Shown: in pieces, positions 27,675 to 36,840 of the stretch | Layout: each line of letters starts with the position of its first letter | Position numbering within the stretch: the stretch's first letter is position 1 | Assembly (NCBI RefSeq): GCF_013282155.1 | Contig: NZ_BLWI01000004.1 | Span: forward strand, 1 to 64,000 | DNA: 64,000 bases | Reading direction: 5' to 3' | From: Sulfitobacter sp. HGT1 | Lineage (GTDB): Bacteria; Pseudomonadota; Alphaproteobacteria; Rhodobacterales; Rhodobacteraceae | The notes under the pieces: generated by a model | Databases searched by the model: none | What the model saw: the letters and a program-made list of their open reading frames with translations, nothing else | What the model was told of the DNA's origin: nothing | Translations under genes and position numbers: made by a program

Positions 27675-29011
27675 CAGTATCAGACCCTAAACACGACGTT
27701 CCAGAAGGCGCGCGCTATAAAGAGCAGATTACCACTGATCCATCGAAACCGGCGCAAAGAATGCGCGCTGGTTCCATGACAATGACGTTGGCCCCCTGGC
27801 TGATTGCCATTTTGGTTCTGGTGTTCCTGCCGGCGGTTTTCACCAACAATTCCGCGCTCACAATTATGAACCAGATGTCGATCACAATCGTGTTCGCGCT
27901 GGCCTATAACATGCTGTTGGGGCAGGGGGGCATGCTGTCCTTTGGTCATGCGGTTTATGCGGGTGTGGGCGGCTTCGCCTGTATGCACATCATGAACATG
28001 TCGGATTTCTTTGAATCCATTCCATTGGTCATCCTGCCAATCTTTGGCGGCTTGTTCGGCATGGGCCTGGCGATGATCGTCGGCTCGTTCTCGACGCGGT
28101 CTGCCGGTACGGTATTCGCCATGATCTCTCTGGGGGTCGGTGAACTGATCGCGGCTTGTTCCGTTATCATCGTTGCCTTTTTCGGTGGCGAAGAAGGGAT
28201 CAGCGGCGACCGAACCTATGCGCAGCCCTTCTTTGGCGTTGAATTCCTGCAGCAGATCGAAGTGTATTACCTCACCATCGCATGGCTCGTGATCTCCGCC
28301 GTGCTTATGTATCTTTGGAGCCGCACGCCGGTTGGCCGCATGGCGAACGCGGTGCGCGACAACCCCGAGCGCGCTGAATTCCTTGGCTATTCCTCGCGGT
28401 GGGTCCGCTACTACAGCTTTATCGCATCGGGCTTTTTCTGCGGCATAGCGGGCGGGCTTTTCGCGATCAACTATGAAATCCTGACCGAAGAAAACCTGAA
28501 CACCACGTCTTCCGGCGTGATCCTTCTGGTGACTTTCTTGGGCGGCGTTGGCTTCTTCTTTGGGCCGATCATTGGAGCGATTGCCTTTACCCTTCTGCAG
28601 ACGGTTCTTAGCCTTTCGACTGAGCTATGGGCGTTTTATGCGGGTGTCTTGTTTGTTGCGACAGTGATGTTCTTTCCGGGTGGCCTGGCCGGATTGATCA
28701 TGATGCACGTCCCTGCCTTCAAACTGGGCAAGTCCAGCGGTCTTGTCATGCCCTACCTCAAGACGTTGTTGCCCGGTGCAATTGGCGTGTTGGGTCTGGC
28801 AGCTTTGGTCGAAATGACATTCCATTTCCGCCATGCCGCAACAGGTGACGATGAAATGACGCTCTTTTGGACAACCTTCAACAGCCACGATGTCCTACCT
28901 TGGGTCATTGCGATTGCGATCACGGTGATCGGTCTTGGCATCGCCAAGGTCACAGCACCTAGCCTGAAAGAAGCGTGGAACGAAGCAAACACAGCAGGAG
29001 GCGCGTCATGA
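27671..29011 (+). CDS. Branched-chain amino acid-type ABC transporter permease (LivM-like)
   Basis: A 446-residue permease. A hydrophilic N-terminal tail of ~35 residues precedes the helices. Family marks are YNMLLGQGGMLSFGHAVYAGVGGF and AVRDNPERAEFLGYSSRWVRY, the cytoplasmic coupling loop. The C-terminal ~100 residues, with extra helices, go beyond usual LivM length and are also seen in some marine alphaproteobacterial homologues as I remember them. It overlaps LivH and LivG-like genes by ATGA on both sides. Confidence 0.91.
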   Translation: MTVSDPKHDVPEGARYKEQITTDPSKPAQRMRAGSMTMTLAPWLIAILVLVFLPAVFTNNSALTIMNQMSITIVFALAYNMLLGQGGMLSFGHAVYAGVGGFACMHIMNMSDFFESIPLVILPIFGGLFGMGLAMIVGSFSTRSAGTVFAMISLGVGELIAACSVIIVAFFGGEEGISGDRTYAQPFFGVEFLQQIEVYYLTIAWLVISAVLMYLWSRTPVGRMANAVRDNPERAEFLGYSSRWVRYYSFIASGFFCGIAGGLFAINYEILTEENLNTTSSGVILLVTFLGGVGFFFGPIIGAIAFTLLQTVLSLSTELWAFYAGVLFVATVMFFPGGLAGLIMMHVPAFKLGKSSGLVMPYLKTLLPGAIGVLGLAALVEMTFHFRHAATGDDEMTLFWTTFNSHDVLPWVIAIAITVIGLGIAKVTAPSLKEAWNEANTAGGAS

Positions 29012-29769
29012 GCACACCAGCCCTTGAACTAATCGGCCTCAAGAAAAGCTTTGGCAAGGCCGAGATCATTCGCGGCATTGACCTGAGCATCGGAAAAGCC
29101 GAACGCCACGCCATCATCGGCCCGAACGGGGCCGGTAAATCGACACTGTTCAACCTGATCACCGCACGGTTTGCGCCGACGGCAGGTACGGTAAAGCTGC
29201 ATGGTGAAAATCTGGCAGGGCTGGAACCCTTCCAGATCAACCGCAAAGGCCTGAGCCGGTCTTTCCAGATCACCAACATCTTTCCGGCGATGACCGTGTT
29301 TGAAAACGTGCGCTGTGCCTTGCTTTGGTCGCAGGGGTACAAGTACAGCTTTTGGCATCTGGTCAACAGCAAGCGCGATCTGACCGAAGGTGCCGAGGCC
29401 ATTTTGGACCAGATCAACCTGCTGGAGCGGCGCAATCTTCCGGCTGGCACGTTGTCCTATGCCGAACAGCGCGCGCTTGAAATCGGGATTACCATTGCCG
29501 GTGGCGCTGATGTCATCATGCTGGATGAACCCACAGCAGGGATGAGCAACACCGAGACCGATTACATCACCGACCTGATCCTCAAGGTGACGGCTGGTAA
29601 AACCCTGATCATGGTTGAACATGACATGGGCGTGGTCTTTGGTCTGGCCGACCGCATTTCGGTGCTGGTCTATGGCGAAATCATCGCCACAGGAAAACCC
29701 GCAGACGTGCGCGCCGACGCACGCGTTCAAGAAGCCTACCTTGGCGCTGCATTGGAGGCAGAACACTAA
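29008..29769 (+). CDS. ABC transporter ATP-binding protein (LivG-like)
   Basis: A 253-residue ATPase. Walker A is GPNGAGKST, the Walker B region is VIMLDEPTAGMS, and the H-loop is MVEHDMGVVFGLAD. The ABC signature is replaced by LSYAEQRALEIGI, as is normal in LivG-type proteins. The ATG at 29008 is chosen because GGAGG lies upstream and it overlaps the permease stop as ATGA; the frame could extend to 28975. It pairs with the LivF-like ATPase next to it, which has an altered Walker A. Confidence 0.91.
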   Translation: MSTPALELIGLKKSFGKAEIIRGIDLSIGKAERHAIIGPNGAGKSTLFNLITARFAPTAGTVKLHGENLAGLEPFQINRKGLSRSFQITNIFPAMTVFENVRCALLWSQGYKYSFWHLVNSKRDLTEGAEAILDQINLLERRNLPAGTLSYAEQRALEIGITIAGGADVIMLDEPTAGMSNTETDYITDLILKVTAGKTLIMVEHDMGVVFGLADRISVLVYGEIIATGKPADVRADARVQEAYLGAALEAEH

Positions 29770-30473
29770 TGATGCTCGAAGTCACCGATATGCATGCCTA
29801 TTATGGCAAATCTCACATCCTTCAGGGTGTGAATCTGAATGTAAACGAGGGCGAGATCGTCGCCCTTTTGGGCCGCAACGGGGTGGGGCGTTCCACCACT
29901 TGCAAGGCCATCATGGGCGAAGTCGAACCGCACGGATCGGTCAAGTTTCAGGGTCAGGAAATCGCCGGCAAGAAGGCGTTTCAAATTGCCAACATGGGCA
30001 TCGGATATGTGCCTGAGAACCGCGATATCTTTCCCGGTCTGACCACGCGGCAGAACCTGACGCTGGGCCTCAAACCGGGCCAAAAGGATGGCGCGGGCCG
30101 TTGGTCGATGCAGGCCATGTTCGAAATGTTTGAAAACCTTGACCGCCGCGCCGATGTCGAAGCGTCGGTTCTGTCGGGTGGCGAACAGCAGATGCTGACC
30201 ATGTGCCGCACGCTGATGGGCGACCCCGATCTGGTGATGATTGACGAACCAACCGAGGGGCTTTCCCCGCAGATGGTTCAAAAGGTCGCCGAAGTGCTGA
30301 AAGAAATCGCAAACCGCGGTATTTCAACATTGCTGGTCGAACAAAAGCTGTCCATCGCGATGGATATTGCGGATCGTGTTTATGTCATGGGCCACGGTCA
30401 GGTTGTGTTCGAAGGCACGCCTGCCGAATTGAAAGCACGTGATGATGTGCGCAAGGAATGGCTCGAAGTCTGA
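29769..30473 (+). CDS. ABC transporter ATP-binding protein (LivF-like) with altered Walker A
   Basis: A 234-residue ATPase of the LivF type. The signature LSGGEQQM and the Walker B LVMIDEPTEGLS are intact. The P-loop reads GRNGVGRST: residue 41, which should be the phosphate-contacting Lys, is Arg (codon CGT at 29889-29891). This may leave one of the two ATP sites of the LivG/LivF heterodimer weak or inactive. The LivF-like protein of the second importer (62008-62709) has a normal GRNGAGKTT. The start overlaps the previous stop by 1 base (TAATG). Confidence 0.9.
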   Translation: MMLEVTDMHAYYGKSHILQGVNLNVNEGEIVALLGRNGVGRSTTCKAIMGEVEPHGSVKFQGQEIAGKKAFQIANMGIGYVPENRDIFPGLTTRQNLTLGLKPGQKDGAGRWSMQAMFEMFENLDRRADVEASVLSGGEQQMLTMCRTLMGDPDLVMIDEPTEGLSPQMVQKVAEVLKEIANRGISTLLVEQKLSIAMDIADRVYVMGHGQVVFEGTPAELKARDDVRKEWLEV

Positions 30474-30517
30474 TCTTCGGATCGCTTCTGCCGGTTAGAA
30501 AAACGTCGCTTCTGGCG

Positions 30518-30535
30518 GCCTCATCCTCCTGAGGC
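30518..30535 (+). terminator. Possible weak hairpin after the importer operon
   Basis: GCCTCA (30518-30523) pairs with TGAGGC (30530-30535) around a 6-base loop. The nearest T-run comes 20 bases later, so termination would be weak; read-through into the serine hydrolase gene is plausible. Confidence 0.35.
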
Positions 30536-30561
30536 GCTGATGCGTCTTAGGGGGATTTTTT

Positions 30562-31764
30562 ATGGGTTTCGATAGCAATCGGCTGGGCCGTATCGGCGAC
30601 TGGATGCAAAGCTATGTGGATCACAACCGTTTTGCGGGGTGTTCTGTATTGGTGGCGCAAGCGGGCCGCGAAGTGTATTTCAACGCGACCGGCCAGCGCG
30701 ACGTGGAAGCCGGCAAACCCTTTGAGCGCGACACGATTGCGCGCATCTATTCGATGACCAAACCCATCACGTCGGTCGCGATCATGATGCTGGCAGAACG
30801 CGGGCTTTTCCATCTGGATGCCCCTGTGTCGGATTTCATTCCCGCCTTTGCCAAGATGGAATGCCTGATCCCCCGCGCCACGCGCATTGGCCAGACCGAA
30901 CCCTGCCAGACGCCGACCTTGCACCACCTGCTGACCCATACGTCGGGGCTTAGCTATCCGTTCAACCCCGGTGTGCTGGCCAAGGCGATGGATGAACACG
31001 ACATCCTGTTTCGCGCTGATCAGGGGTCACTGGCGGAAATGACCGACCGTGTTGCCGCCCTGCCGCTTGCCTTCCAGCCCGGCAGCCGTTGGGAATATTC
31101 GGTCAGCATCGATGTGCTGGGCCGTGTGGTCGAGGTTGTTTCAGGCAAAACGCTTGAGCAGTTTTTTGTCGACGAAATCCTTGGGCCATTGGGCATGGAC
31201 GAAACCCGATTTTCCGTTCCCAAAGGTGCCCAAGATCGCTTTGCCGCGCTTTATACCCCGCTGGCAGGCAGTGCCTATGCGCTGAACGAGGCGAAACCGT
31301 CTGAACCCACGTTGCGCTGTGTGGACCGGCCCGAAAAATCGCCTTTCCTGAATGCCGAAATGCATTCGGGCGGGGGCGGTTTGGTCGGCACCATTGATGA
31401 TTACCTCAAGTTTACCGAAATGCTGCGCACCGGCGGGGCTGGGCTGATTTCGCCAAAAACGCTGGATTTCATGATGCGCAACCACCTGCCCGGCGACATC
31501 GCGTCGATGGGTCCGGCCAGCTTTGCCGAACAACCGATGGAAGGCATGGGCTTTGGCCTTGGCGGCGCTGTTGTGATGAACCCCGGCCGCGTGCGTGTCC
31601 CGTCAAGCGTGGGTGACTTCAGCTGGGGCGGCATGGCTTCCACCTTCTTTTGGGTTGATCCGGTGCTGGATCTATCCGTTGTATTCTTTACCCAGCTTGC
31701 CCCGTCCAGTTCCTATCCTGCGCGGCCACAGCTCAAGGCCCTTATTCACGGAGCGATGACATGA
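30562..31764 (+). CDS. Serine hydrolase (beta-lactamase/family VIII esterase type)
   Basis: A 400-residue penicillin-binding-fold hydrolase. The nucleophile is Ser64 in SMTK (Ser-x-x-Lys); the second motif Tyr is in WEYSVSIDVLG, and a HSGGGG segment follows later. There is no signal peptide, so it is probably an intracellular esterase or lactone/amide hydrolase, not an antibiotic-resistance enzyme. AGGGGGA lies before the ATG. It overlaps the acetoacetate-CoA ligase gene by 4 bases, so it probably prepares or salvages acyl substrates in the same pathway. Confidence 0.87.
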   Translation: MGFDSNRLGRIGDWMQSYVDHNRFAGCSVLVAQAGREVYFNATGQRDVEAGKPFERDTIARIYSMTKPITSVAIMMLAERGLFHLDAPVSDFIPAFAKMECLIPRATRIGQTEPCQTPTLHHLLTHTSGLSYPFNPGVLAKAMDEHDILFRADQGSLAEMTDRVAALPLAFQPGSRWEYSVSIDVLGRVVEVVSGKTLEQFFVDEILGPLGMDETRFSVPKGAQDRFAALYTPLAGSAYALNEAKPSEPTLRCVDRPEKSPFLNAEMHSGGGGLVGTIDDYLKFTEMLRTGGAGLISPKTLDFMMRNHLPGDIASMGPASFAEQPMEGMGFGLGGAVVMNPGRVRVPSSVGDFSWGGMASTFFWVDPVLDLSVVFFTQLAPSSSYPARPQLKALIHGAMT

Positions 31765-33719
31765 ACGATATCCTTTGGACCCCAACGCCAGAACGCTATG
31801 CCGCATCGACGATGGCCGCGTTCGAGCGTTTCCTGAAGGAAAAACACAACCTGACCTTTGCGGATTACAACGCCATGTGGCGGTGGAGTGTGGATGATCT
31901 GGATGCTTTCTGGGGCGCGATCTGGGAATTTTTCGACGTAAAGGCCAGCGTGCCATGCACCAAAGTATTGGCAAAACGCCAGATGCCCGGTGCCGAATGG
32001 TGCCCCGGTGCCATGTTGAACTTCACCGATCAGATTATGAAGCACGTGGACAGCCAACCCGACGGGGACGCGCTGATCGTGCAATCCGAAACCTTTGGTC
32101 GCAAGGTGCTGTCATGGTCGGACCTGCGCGCGCAAGTCGCCAGTGTTGCTGCGCGTTTGCGCGGCATGGGCGTCGAAAAAGGCGACCGCGTGGTTGCTGT
32201 GCTGCCCAATACCGAAACCGCGATGATCGCCTTTCTGGCAACGGCCAGTATTGGCGCAATCTGGTCTCTGTGCGCGCCTGATATGGGCCACGTCGCCATT
32301 CTGGACCGGTTCAAACAGATCGAACCCAAAGTGCTGATCGCTCAAGACGGTTATATTCACGCGGGCAAAACCATCGACCGCCGCGAAATTCTGGCAGGCA
32401 TCGAGGCAGAACTGCCGAGCCTTGTTCAATGTATCACCGTGCCTTTTGTCGGTGACCTGCCCGCAGGCCATATCGCGTGGGATGAGTTGTTGCATGACAA
32501 GGCGGAATATTCCTCGACCCAAGTGCCCTTCGATCATCCGCTTTGGATCGTTTATTCGTCGGGGACCACGGGCAACCCAAAACCCATCGTGCATGGGCAT
32601 GGCGGCATCATTCTGGAATCGTCCAAGCAATCGCTGCACCATGATTTCAAACGCGGCGGGCGCTATTGCTGGCTGACGTCTTCGGGCTGGATCATGTGGA
32701 ATTCGCAGTTCACCGCCCTTGGCCAGGGTACCACTGTCGCGATGTTCGACGGGGCACCGAACCATCCCGACATGGGGGTGATCTGGCGATTTGTTGCGGA
32801 TGAAAAGCTGGATTTCTTTGGCGCAGGTGCCGCGTTTTTCAGCGGCTGCATGAAGGCAGGCATCAAACCGCGAGAGGAAGTCGACCTAAGCGCGCTGAAA
32901 TCGCTGGGGTCGACAGGATCGCCGCTTAGCTCTGACGCCTATGACTGGATTTACCGCGACGTCAAAGCCGATGTGTGGCTTGCCCCGATTTCCGGCGGCA
33001 CCGATCTGGCCGGGGCTTTCGTGTTGGGGCACCCCGGCATGCCCGTGCGCGCAGGGGAAATGCAGTGCCGCGCGCTTGGCAATGCCGTGCGCGCCTTTGA
33101 CGAAGACGGCACTGAATTGACCGGCGTTGTCGGCGAATTGGTCTGCACCGAACCGCTGCCGTCGATGCCGCTGTTTTTCTGGGGCGATGACGATGGCAGC
33201 CGGTTGCACGACAGCTATTTCGACACCTATCCCGGTGTCTGGCGTCACGGCGACTGGATCGAGATTAACGAAGAAGGCGGATCCGTCATCTATGGCCGGT
33301 CGGACGCCACGATCAACCGCAAGGGCCTGCGTCTTGGCAGTGCTGAAATCTATCAAGCGGTCGAAGGTCTTGACGATGTGATGGACAGCCTTGTCGTTGA
33401 CCTCGAATTTCTCGGGCGCGAAAGCTTCATGCCGTTGTTTGTGGTTCCCGCAAAGGGCGTGGCGGTGGATGATGCGCTCAAAGACAAGATCAACGCAGCT
33501 ATCCGCAAGAACGTGTCGGCCCGCTTTATCCCCAACGAAATCATCGAGGTCGCGGAAATACCGCGCACCCTTTCGGGCAAAAAGCTTGAGGTTCCGGTGA
33601 AAAAGCTGTTGCTTGGCCAAGATCCCGAAAAGGTCGTGAACCGCGATTCAATGGCCAATCCGGACAGCTTTGATTTCTACATCGCCTATGCCGCAAAGCG
33701 GGCGGCCCAAAAGGACTAA
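31761..33719 (+). CDS. Acetoacetate-CoA ligase
   Basis: A 652-residue adenylate-forming enzyme, the usual length for acetoacetyl-CoA synthetase. The ATP loop is VYSSGTTGNPKPIVHGHGG; the C-terminal Lys for adenylation is in RTLSGKKLEVPVKK. An N-terminal ACAS-type domain (residues ~35-95) is present. It makes acetoacetyl-CoA from acetoacetate and ATP, feeding thiolase. The preceding serine hydrolase and following TesB are translationally coupled or nearly so, suggesting one catabolic operon. A longer or branched 3-keto acid cannot be excluded as substrate. Confidence 0.88.
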   Translation: MNDILWTPTPERYAASTMAAFERFLKEKHNLTFADYNAMWRWSVDDLDAFWGAIWEFFDVKASVPCTKVLAKRQMPGAEWCPGAMLNFTDQIMKHVDSQPDGDALIVQSETFGRKVLSWSDLRAQVASVAARLRGMGVEKGDRVVAVLPNTETAMIAFLATASIGAIWSLCAPDMGHVAILDRFKQIEPKVLIAQDGYIHAGKTIDRREILAGIEAELPSLVQCITVPFVGDLPAGHIAWDELLHDKAEYSSTQVPFDHPLWIVYSSGTTGNPKPIVHGHGGIILESSKQSLHHDFKRGGRYCWLTSSGWIMWNSQFTALGQGTTVAMFDGAPNHPDMGVIWRFVADEKLDFFGAGAAFFSGCMKAGIKPREEVDLSALKSLGSTGSPLSSDAYDWIYRDVKADVWLAPISGGTDLAGAFVLGHPGMPVRAGEMQCRALGNAVRAFDEDGTELTGVVGELVCTEPLPSMPLFFWGDDDGSRLHDSYFDTYPGVWRHGDWIEINEEGGSVIYGRSDATINRKGLRLGSAEIYQAVEGLDDVMDSLVVDLEFLGRESFMPLFVVPAKGVAVDDALKDKINAAIRKNVSARFIPNEIIEVAEIPRTLSGKKLEVPVKKLLLGQDPEKVVNRDSMANPDSFDFYIAYAAKRAAQKD

Positions 33720-33722
33720 TCC

Positions 33723-34595
33723 ATGACAGATGCCGCCCACCAATTGCTTGAACTTCTCGACATCGAACAGCTTGAGGTCGACCTGTTTCGCGGCATCGGG
33801 TCGGGCGGCGAAACCACGACACGCATCTTTGGCGGCCATGTCATCGCACAGGCGTTGATGGCCGCCTATCGCACCGTACCCGACCGGATGTGCCATTCGC
33901 TGCACGCCTATTTCATCCGCCCCGGTGATCCGTCCATTCCGGTGATCTATCAGGTCGACCGCGCCCGCGACGGCGGCAGTTTCACCACCCGACGGGTTGT
34001 CGCGATCCAGCACGGGAAGCAGATTTTCAACCTGTCCGCCTCTTTTCATGTGCAAGAAGAGGGCTGGGATTACCAACACGCAATGCCGGATGTGAAAGGC
34101 CCCGAACATTGGCTGGACCGCCCCGACCTGCGCGAGCCGTATATCAACAAGATCCCCGAAGAATACCGCGATGATTTCCTGCGCGAACGCCCGATCGAAA
34201 TCCGCGAAGTCGATCCGCGCGATCTGTTCGAGCCTGAAAAAACCACCGACAAGAACTATCTTTGGTTCCGGATGGAAGCAGCCAAGGGGCAATCGCCGAT
34301 CATGCAGCAATGTCTGCTGGCCTATGCGTCCGATATGAACCTGCTGGGGTCGTCGCTGCGCCCGCACGGGCTGACGTGGTTTCAGGGCAAGGTGATGACC
34401 GCCAGCCTTGACCATGCCATGTGGTTTCATGCGCCCATCGATTTTTCAGACTGGCATCTTTACGAACTTGATGCGCCGTTCACGGGCGGGGCACGTGGGT
34501 TTAACCGCGGGCTGATTTACAACCAAAATGGCCAACTGGCGGCAAGTACGGCCCAGGAAGGCCTGATGCGTCCCTACAAGAAGAAAGAGACCTGA
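33723..34595 (+). CDS. tesB: Acyl-CoA thioesterase II
   Basis: A 290-residue double hot-dog thioesterase that hydrolyses acyl-CoA to free acid and CoA. The N-terminal hot-dog has RIFGGHVIAQALMAAYRTVP; the second has an Asp in LLAYASDMNLLGSS and a Gln in ASTAQEGLMR, matching two members of the Asp-Gln-Thr catalytic set of TesB. It starts 3 bases after the ligase stop and overlaps the amidohydrolase start by 1 base. It may relieve CoA trapping during catabolism. Confidence 0.91.
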   Translation: MTDAAHQLLELLDIEQLEVDLFRGIGSGGETTTRIFGGHVIAQALMAAYRTVPDRMCHSLHAYFIRPGDPSIPVIYQVDRARDGGSFTTRRVVAIQHGKQIFNLSASFHVQEEGWDYQHAMPDVKGPEHWLDRPDLREPYINKIPEEYRDDFLRERPIEIREVDPRDLFEPEKTTDKNYLWFRMEAAKGQSPIMQQCLLAYASDMNLLGSSLRPHGLTWFQGKVMTASLDHAMWFHAPIDFSDWHLYELDAPFTGGARGFNRGLIYNQNGQLAASTAQEGLMRPYKKKET

Positions 34596-35650
34596 TGACC
34601 CAGTCCGGTGGCCGCTATCCGGGGTGGCACCCGGGCATTGAACTGCGTGACGATTGGCTGGGGTTGGTGGATGAACCCATCATCGACCCTGACCGCGAAA
34701 TCGTCGATCCGCATCATCACCTGTGGCGGCACGGCACCGATGAAAACCCGGCAGTTTACGAGATGGACGCGCTGTGGCGGGATACCGGATCGGGGCATAA
34801 TGTTGTGCAGACAATGTACATCGAATGCCGGTCCTACTGGGATCTGGAGGCACCGGCACATCTGCAATCGGTTGCTGAAACACGCGAAGTCACGCGGATG
34901 GCAGCGACTGCTGGAGACGGGCAAGCCAAGATCGCCGGGATCATCGGGCAAACCGAACTGGTGCTGGACCCCGCGCTGCTGCACGAAGCGCTGGATGCGC
35001 ACGCCGAAGCGGGACAGGGCTTGTTCAAAGGCATCCGCAATTCCGGTGCCCGCGATCCCGAACCCGCAACCCTTGCCATTCCGGGGCGCGGGGTGCCGAA
35101 CCAATATGGTGACCCGGACTTCAGACGCGGGGCGGCGATACTGGGCGAACGCGGGCTAACGCTGGACAGTTGGCATTACCACCATCAGCATCAGGAATTT
35201 CTTGATCTGGCCCGCGCGGTTCCTGGCACGACGCTGATCCTTGACCACTTTGGTACTCCGCTGGGTGTTGGCCGGTTCGAGGGCAAGCGTGACGAGATTT
35301 TCAAGGTGTGGAAGGATCACATGGCCGAACTGGCTGAATGCCCCAACGTGATGGCCAAGCTGGGCGGGCTGTGCATGCCGGACAATGGTTATGGCTATAT
35401 GCACCGCGATACGCCGCCTTCCTCGGATGAAATCGTCGAGGTGCAGGGCAAATGGTATGCGCATATGTTGGAAGTATTCGGGCCAAGCCGTTGCATGTTT
35501 GAAAGCAACTTTCCGGTGGACCGCACCGCTGTCAGCTATCCGGTGATCTGGAACGCGTTCAAGAAGATGTCAGCCAATCAGACGGAAGGCGAAAAGACGG
35601 CGCTGTTTTCCGGCACAGCGCGCCGCGTCTATGATCTGCCGCCCGCATAA
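34595..35650 (+). CDS. Amidohydrolase family protein (Amidohydrolase_2)
   Basis: A 351-residue TIM-barrel hydrolase. Metal ligands are suggested by IVDPHHHLWRHG (residues ~29-40), LDSWHYHHQH in the middle, and ESNFPVDRTAVSYP near the end, a layout like lactonase-type members such as 2-pyrone-4,6-dicarboxylate hydrolase. It probably opens a lactone or decarboxylates an acid. It is the last gene of the operon that starts with the ABC importer or the serine hydrolase. Confidence 0.84.
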   Translation: MTQSGGRYPGWHPGIELRDDWLGLVDEPIIDPDREIVDPHHHLWRHGTDENPAVYEMDALWRDTGSGHNVVQTMYIECRSYWDLEAPAHLQSVAETREVTRMAATAGDGQAKIAGIIGQTELVLDPALLHEALDAHAEAGQGLFKGIRNSGARDPEPATLAIPGRGVPNQYGDPDFRRGAAILGERGLTLDSWHYHHQHQEFLDLARAVPGTTLILDHFGTPLGVGRFEGKRDEIFKVWKDHMAELAECPNVMAKLGGLCMPDNGYGYMHRDTPPSSDEIVEVQGKWYAHMLEVFGPSRCMFESNFPVDRTAVSYPVIWNAFKKMSANQTEGEKTALFSGTARRVYDLPPA

Positions 35651-35671
35651 AGCGGACGGCAGCGTTTTAGG

Positions 35672-36043
35672 TTAAGCGAACTTGAAAAAGCACAGCTTGT
35701 TGCCATCATGGTCGCGGACATATGCGCCGTAGAAACGGTCGGGCACGCGCTGACCCGGAGCGCCGTCACAGGTCGCCCCCAGTTCAATCGCGCGGGCATA
35801 GATTTCATCCACTTCGGGCTTCGTCTCGGCCGTGAAGGCCACCATCACACCGTTGCCGGGGGTGGGGGCCTCTTTGTTGTAAGGCTCGCAAACCGCAATC
35901 ATCGGTGTGCCACGGCCTGTGCCGATCATGGCGATGCGCCCTGCATCCACCAGCACTTTGGCACCTTTGCTTTCGAACAGATCGCAATAGAATTTTTTGG
36001 CGCGTTCCATGTCGGCAGTGCCAACTGTTGTGTACCCGATCAT
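35672..36043 (-). CDS. VOC family protein
   Basis: A 123-residue single vicinal-oxygen-chelate module (glyoxalase/bleomycin-resistance fold). It starts MIGYTTVGTADMERAKKFY, typical for the family, and ends with a RFYGAYVRDHDGNKLCFFKF strand pair. Metal-ligand residues are not obvious beyond the final Glu/His region, so activity is uncertain. It overlaps the preceding SDR gene by 4 bases and is the last gene of a minus-strand lipid-catabolism operon. Confidence 0.85.
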   Translation of the reverse strand: MIGYTTVGTADMERAKKFYCDLFESKGAKVLVDAGRIAMIGTGRGTPMIAVCEPYNKEAPTPGNGVMVAFTAETKPEVDEIYARAIELGATCDGAPGQRVPDRFYGAYVRDHDGNKLCFFKFA

Positions 36044-36831
36044 GAGGATGCTTTCTTGGGGTTGCGGATGTCACCAAACTGACGGTTCAGCTTGCGCATC
36101 CCGCCAATCCAACGATCATAATTGTCGGTTTTCTTGCGCATATAGTCCAACACCTGCGGGTGAGGGAGCACAAGGAACGTCTCGTTCCGGATGGTTTCTA
36201 CACAGGCTTCTGCGACGGGTTCAGGCTCTAGCATGCCATCCAGAGCCGCAACAGATTCCTCGTGGCCACGGGTCATTTCGCTGCGCACCGCTTGTGGGCA
36301 CAGCACCGAAACCTTGATCCCGTCATCACCATGGGTCATCGCCAGCCATTCGGCCAAGGCAACCGCCGCATGCTTGGTCACGCCATAAGGCGCGCAGCCG
36401 ACCTGGTTCAGCAAGCCTGCCGCCGACGCGGTGTTCAACAGATAGCCGCCCCCGCGTTCGGTCATGCGGGGCACCAGATGACGTGCGGCCCAGACATGAG
36501 ACATCACGTTGATATCCCAAATCCGCTGCCAATCGTCGTTGGATACTTCCATGCCGCCAGCCGTCAAAATCCCCGCGTTAGAGCAGAACAAATCAATCGG
36601 GCCAATATCAGCTTCGACCGCTTCAATCATATCCGCGATCTCTTGCTCGACGCCAACATTAACGCCAAACGCGACGCCGCCGATGCCATCAGCAACCTCT
36701 TGCGCGCCGTCCTTGTTCAGATCGACGCAAACGACTTTCTTGGCGCCTTCGGCAGCAAACCGAATGGCCATCGCCTTGCCGATACCACTTGCCGCACCGG
36801 TGACGACGATAATCTTGTCTTTGAGTTCCAT
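36040..36831 (-). CDS. SDR family oxidoreductase
   Basis: A 263-residue classical short-chain dehydrogenase with TGAASGIGKAMAIRFAAEGA, VCVDLN after strand 2 (Asp, so NAD likely), SNAGILTAGG in place of the usual NNAG, and catalytic Tyr/Lys in APYGVTKHAA. It probably acts on a hydroxyacyl or alcohol intermediate in the same operon as the acyl-CoA dehydrogenase and a second SDR. It starts 9 bases downstream of the SDR encoded at 36841-37608. Confidence 0.88.
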   Translation of the reverse strand: MELKDKIIVVTGAASGIGKAMAIRFAAEGAKKVVCVDLNKDGAQEVADGIGGVAFGVNVGVEQEIADMIEAVEADIGPIDLFCSNAGILTAGGMEVSNDDWQRIWDINVMSHVWAARHLVPRMTERGGGYLLNTASAAGLLNQVGCAPYGVTKHAAVALAEWLAMTHGDDGIKVSVLCPQAVRSEMTRGHEESVAALDGMLEPEPVAEACVETIRNETFLVLPHPQVLDYMRKKTDNYDRWIGGMRKLNRQFGDIRNPKKASS

Positions 36832-36840
36832 ATCAGCCCC

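Noticed and set aside
30562..31764. Antibiotic-resistance beta-lactamase
   Set aside because: There is no signal peptide, and the gene is coupled to acetoacetate-CoA ligase; the family VIII esterase reading fits better.
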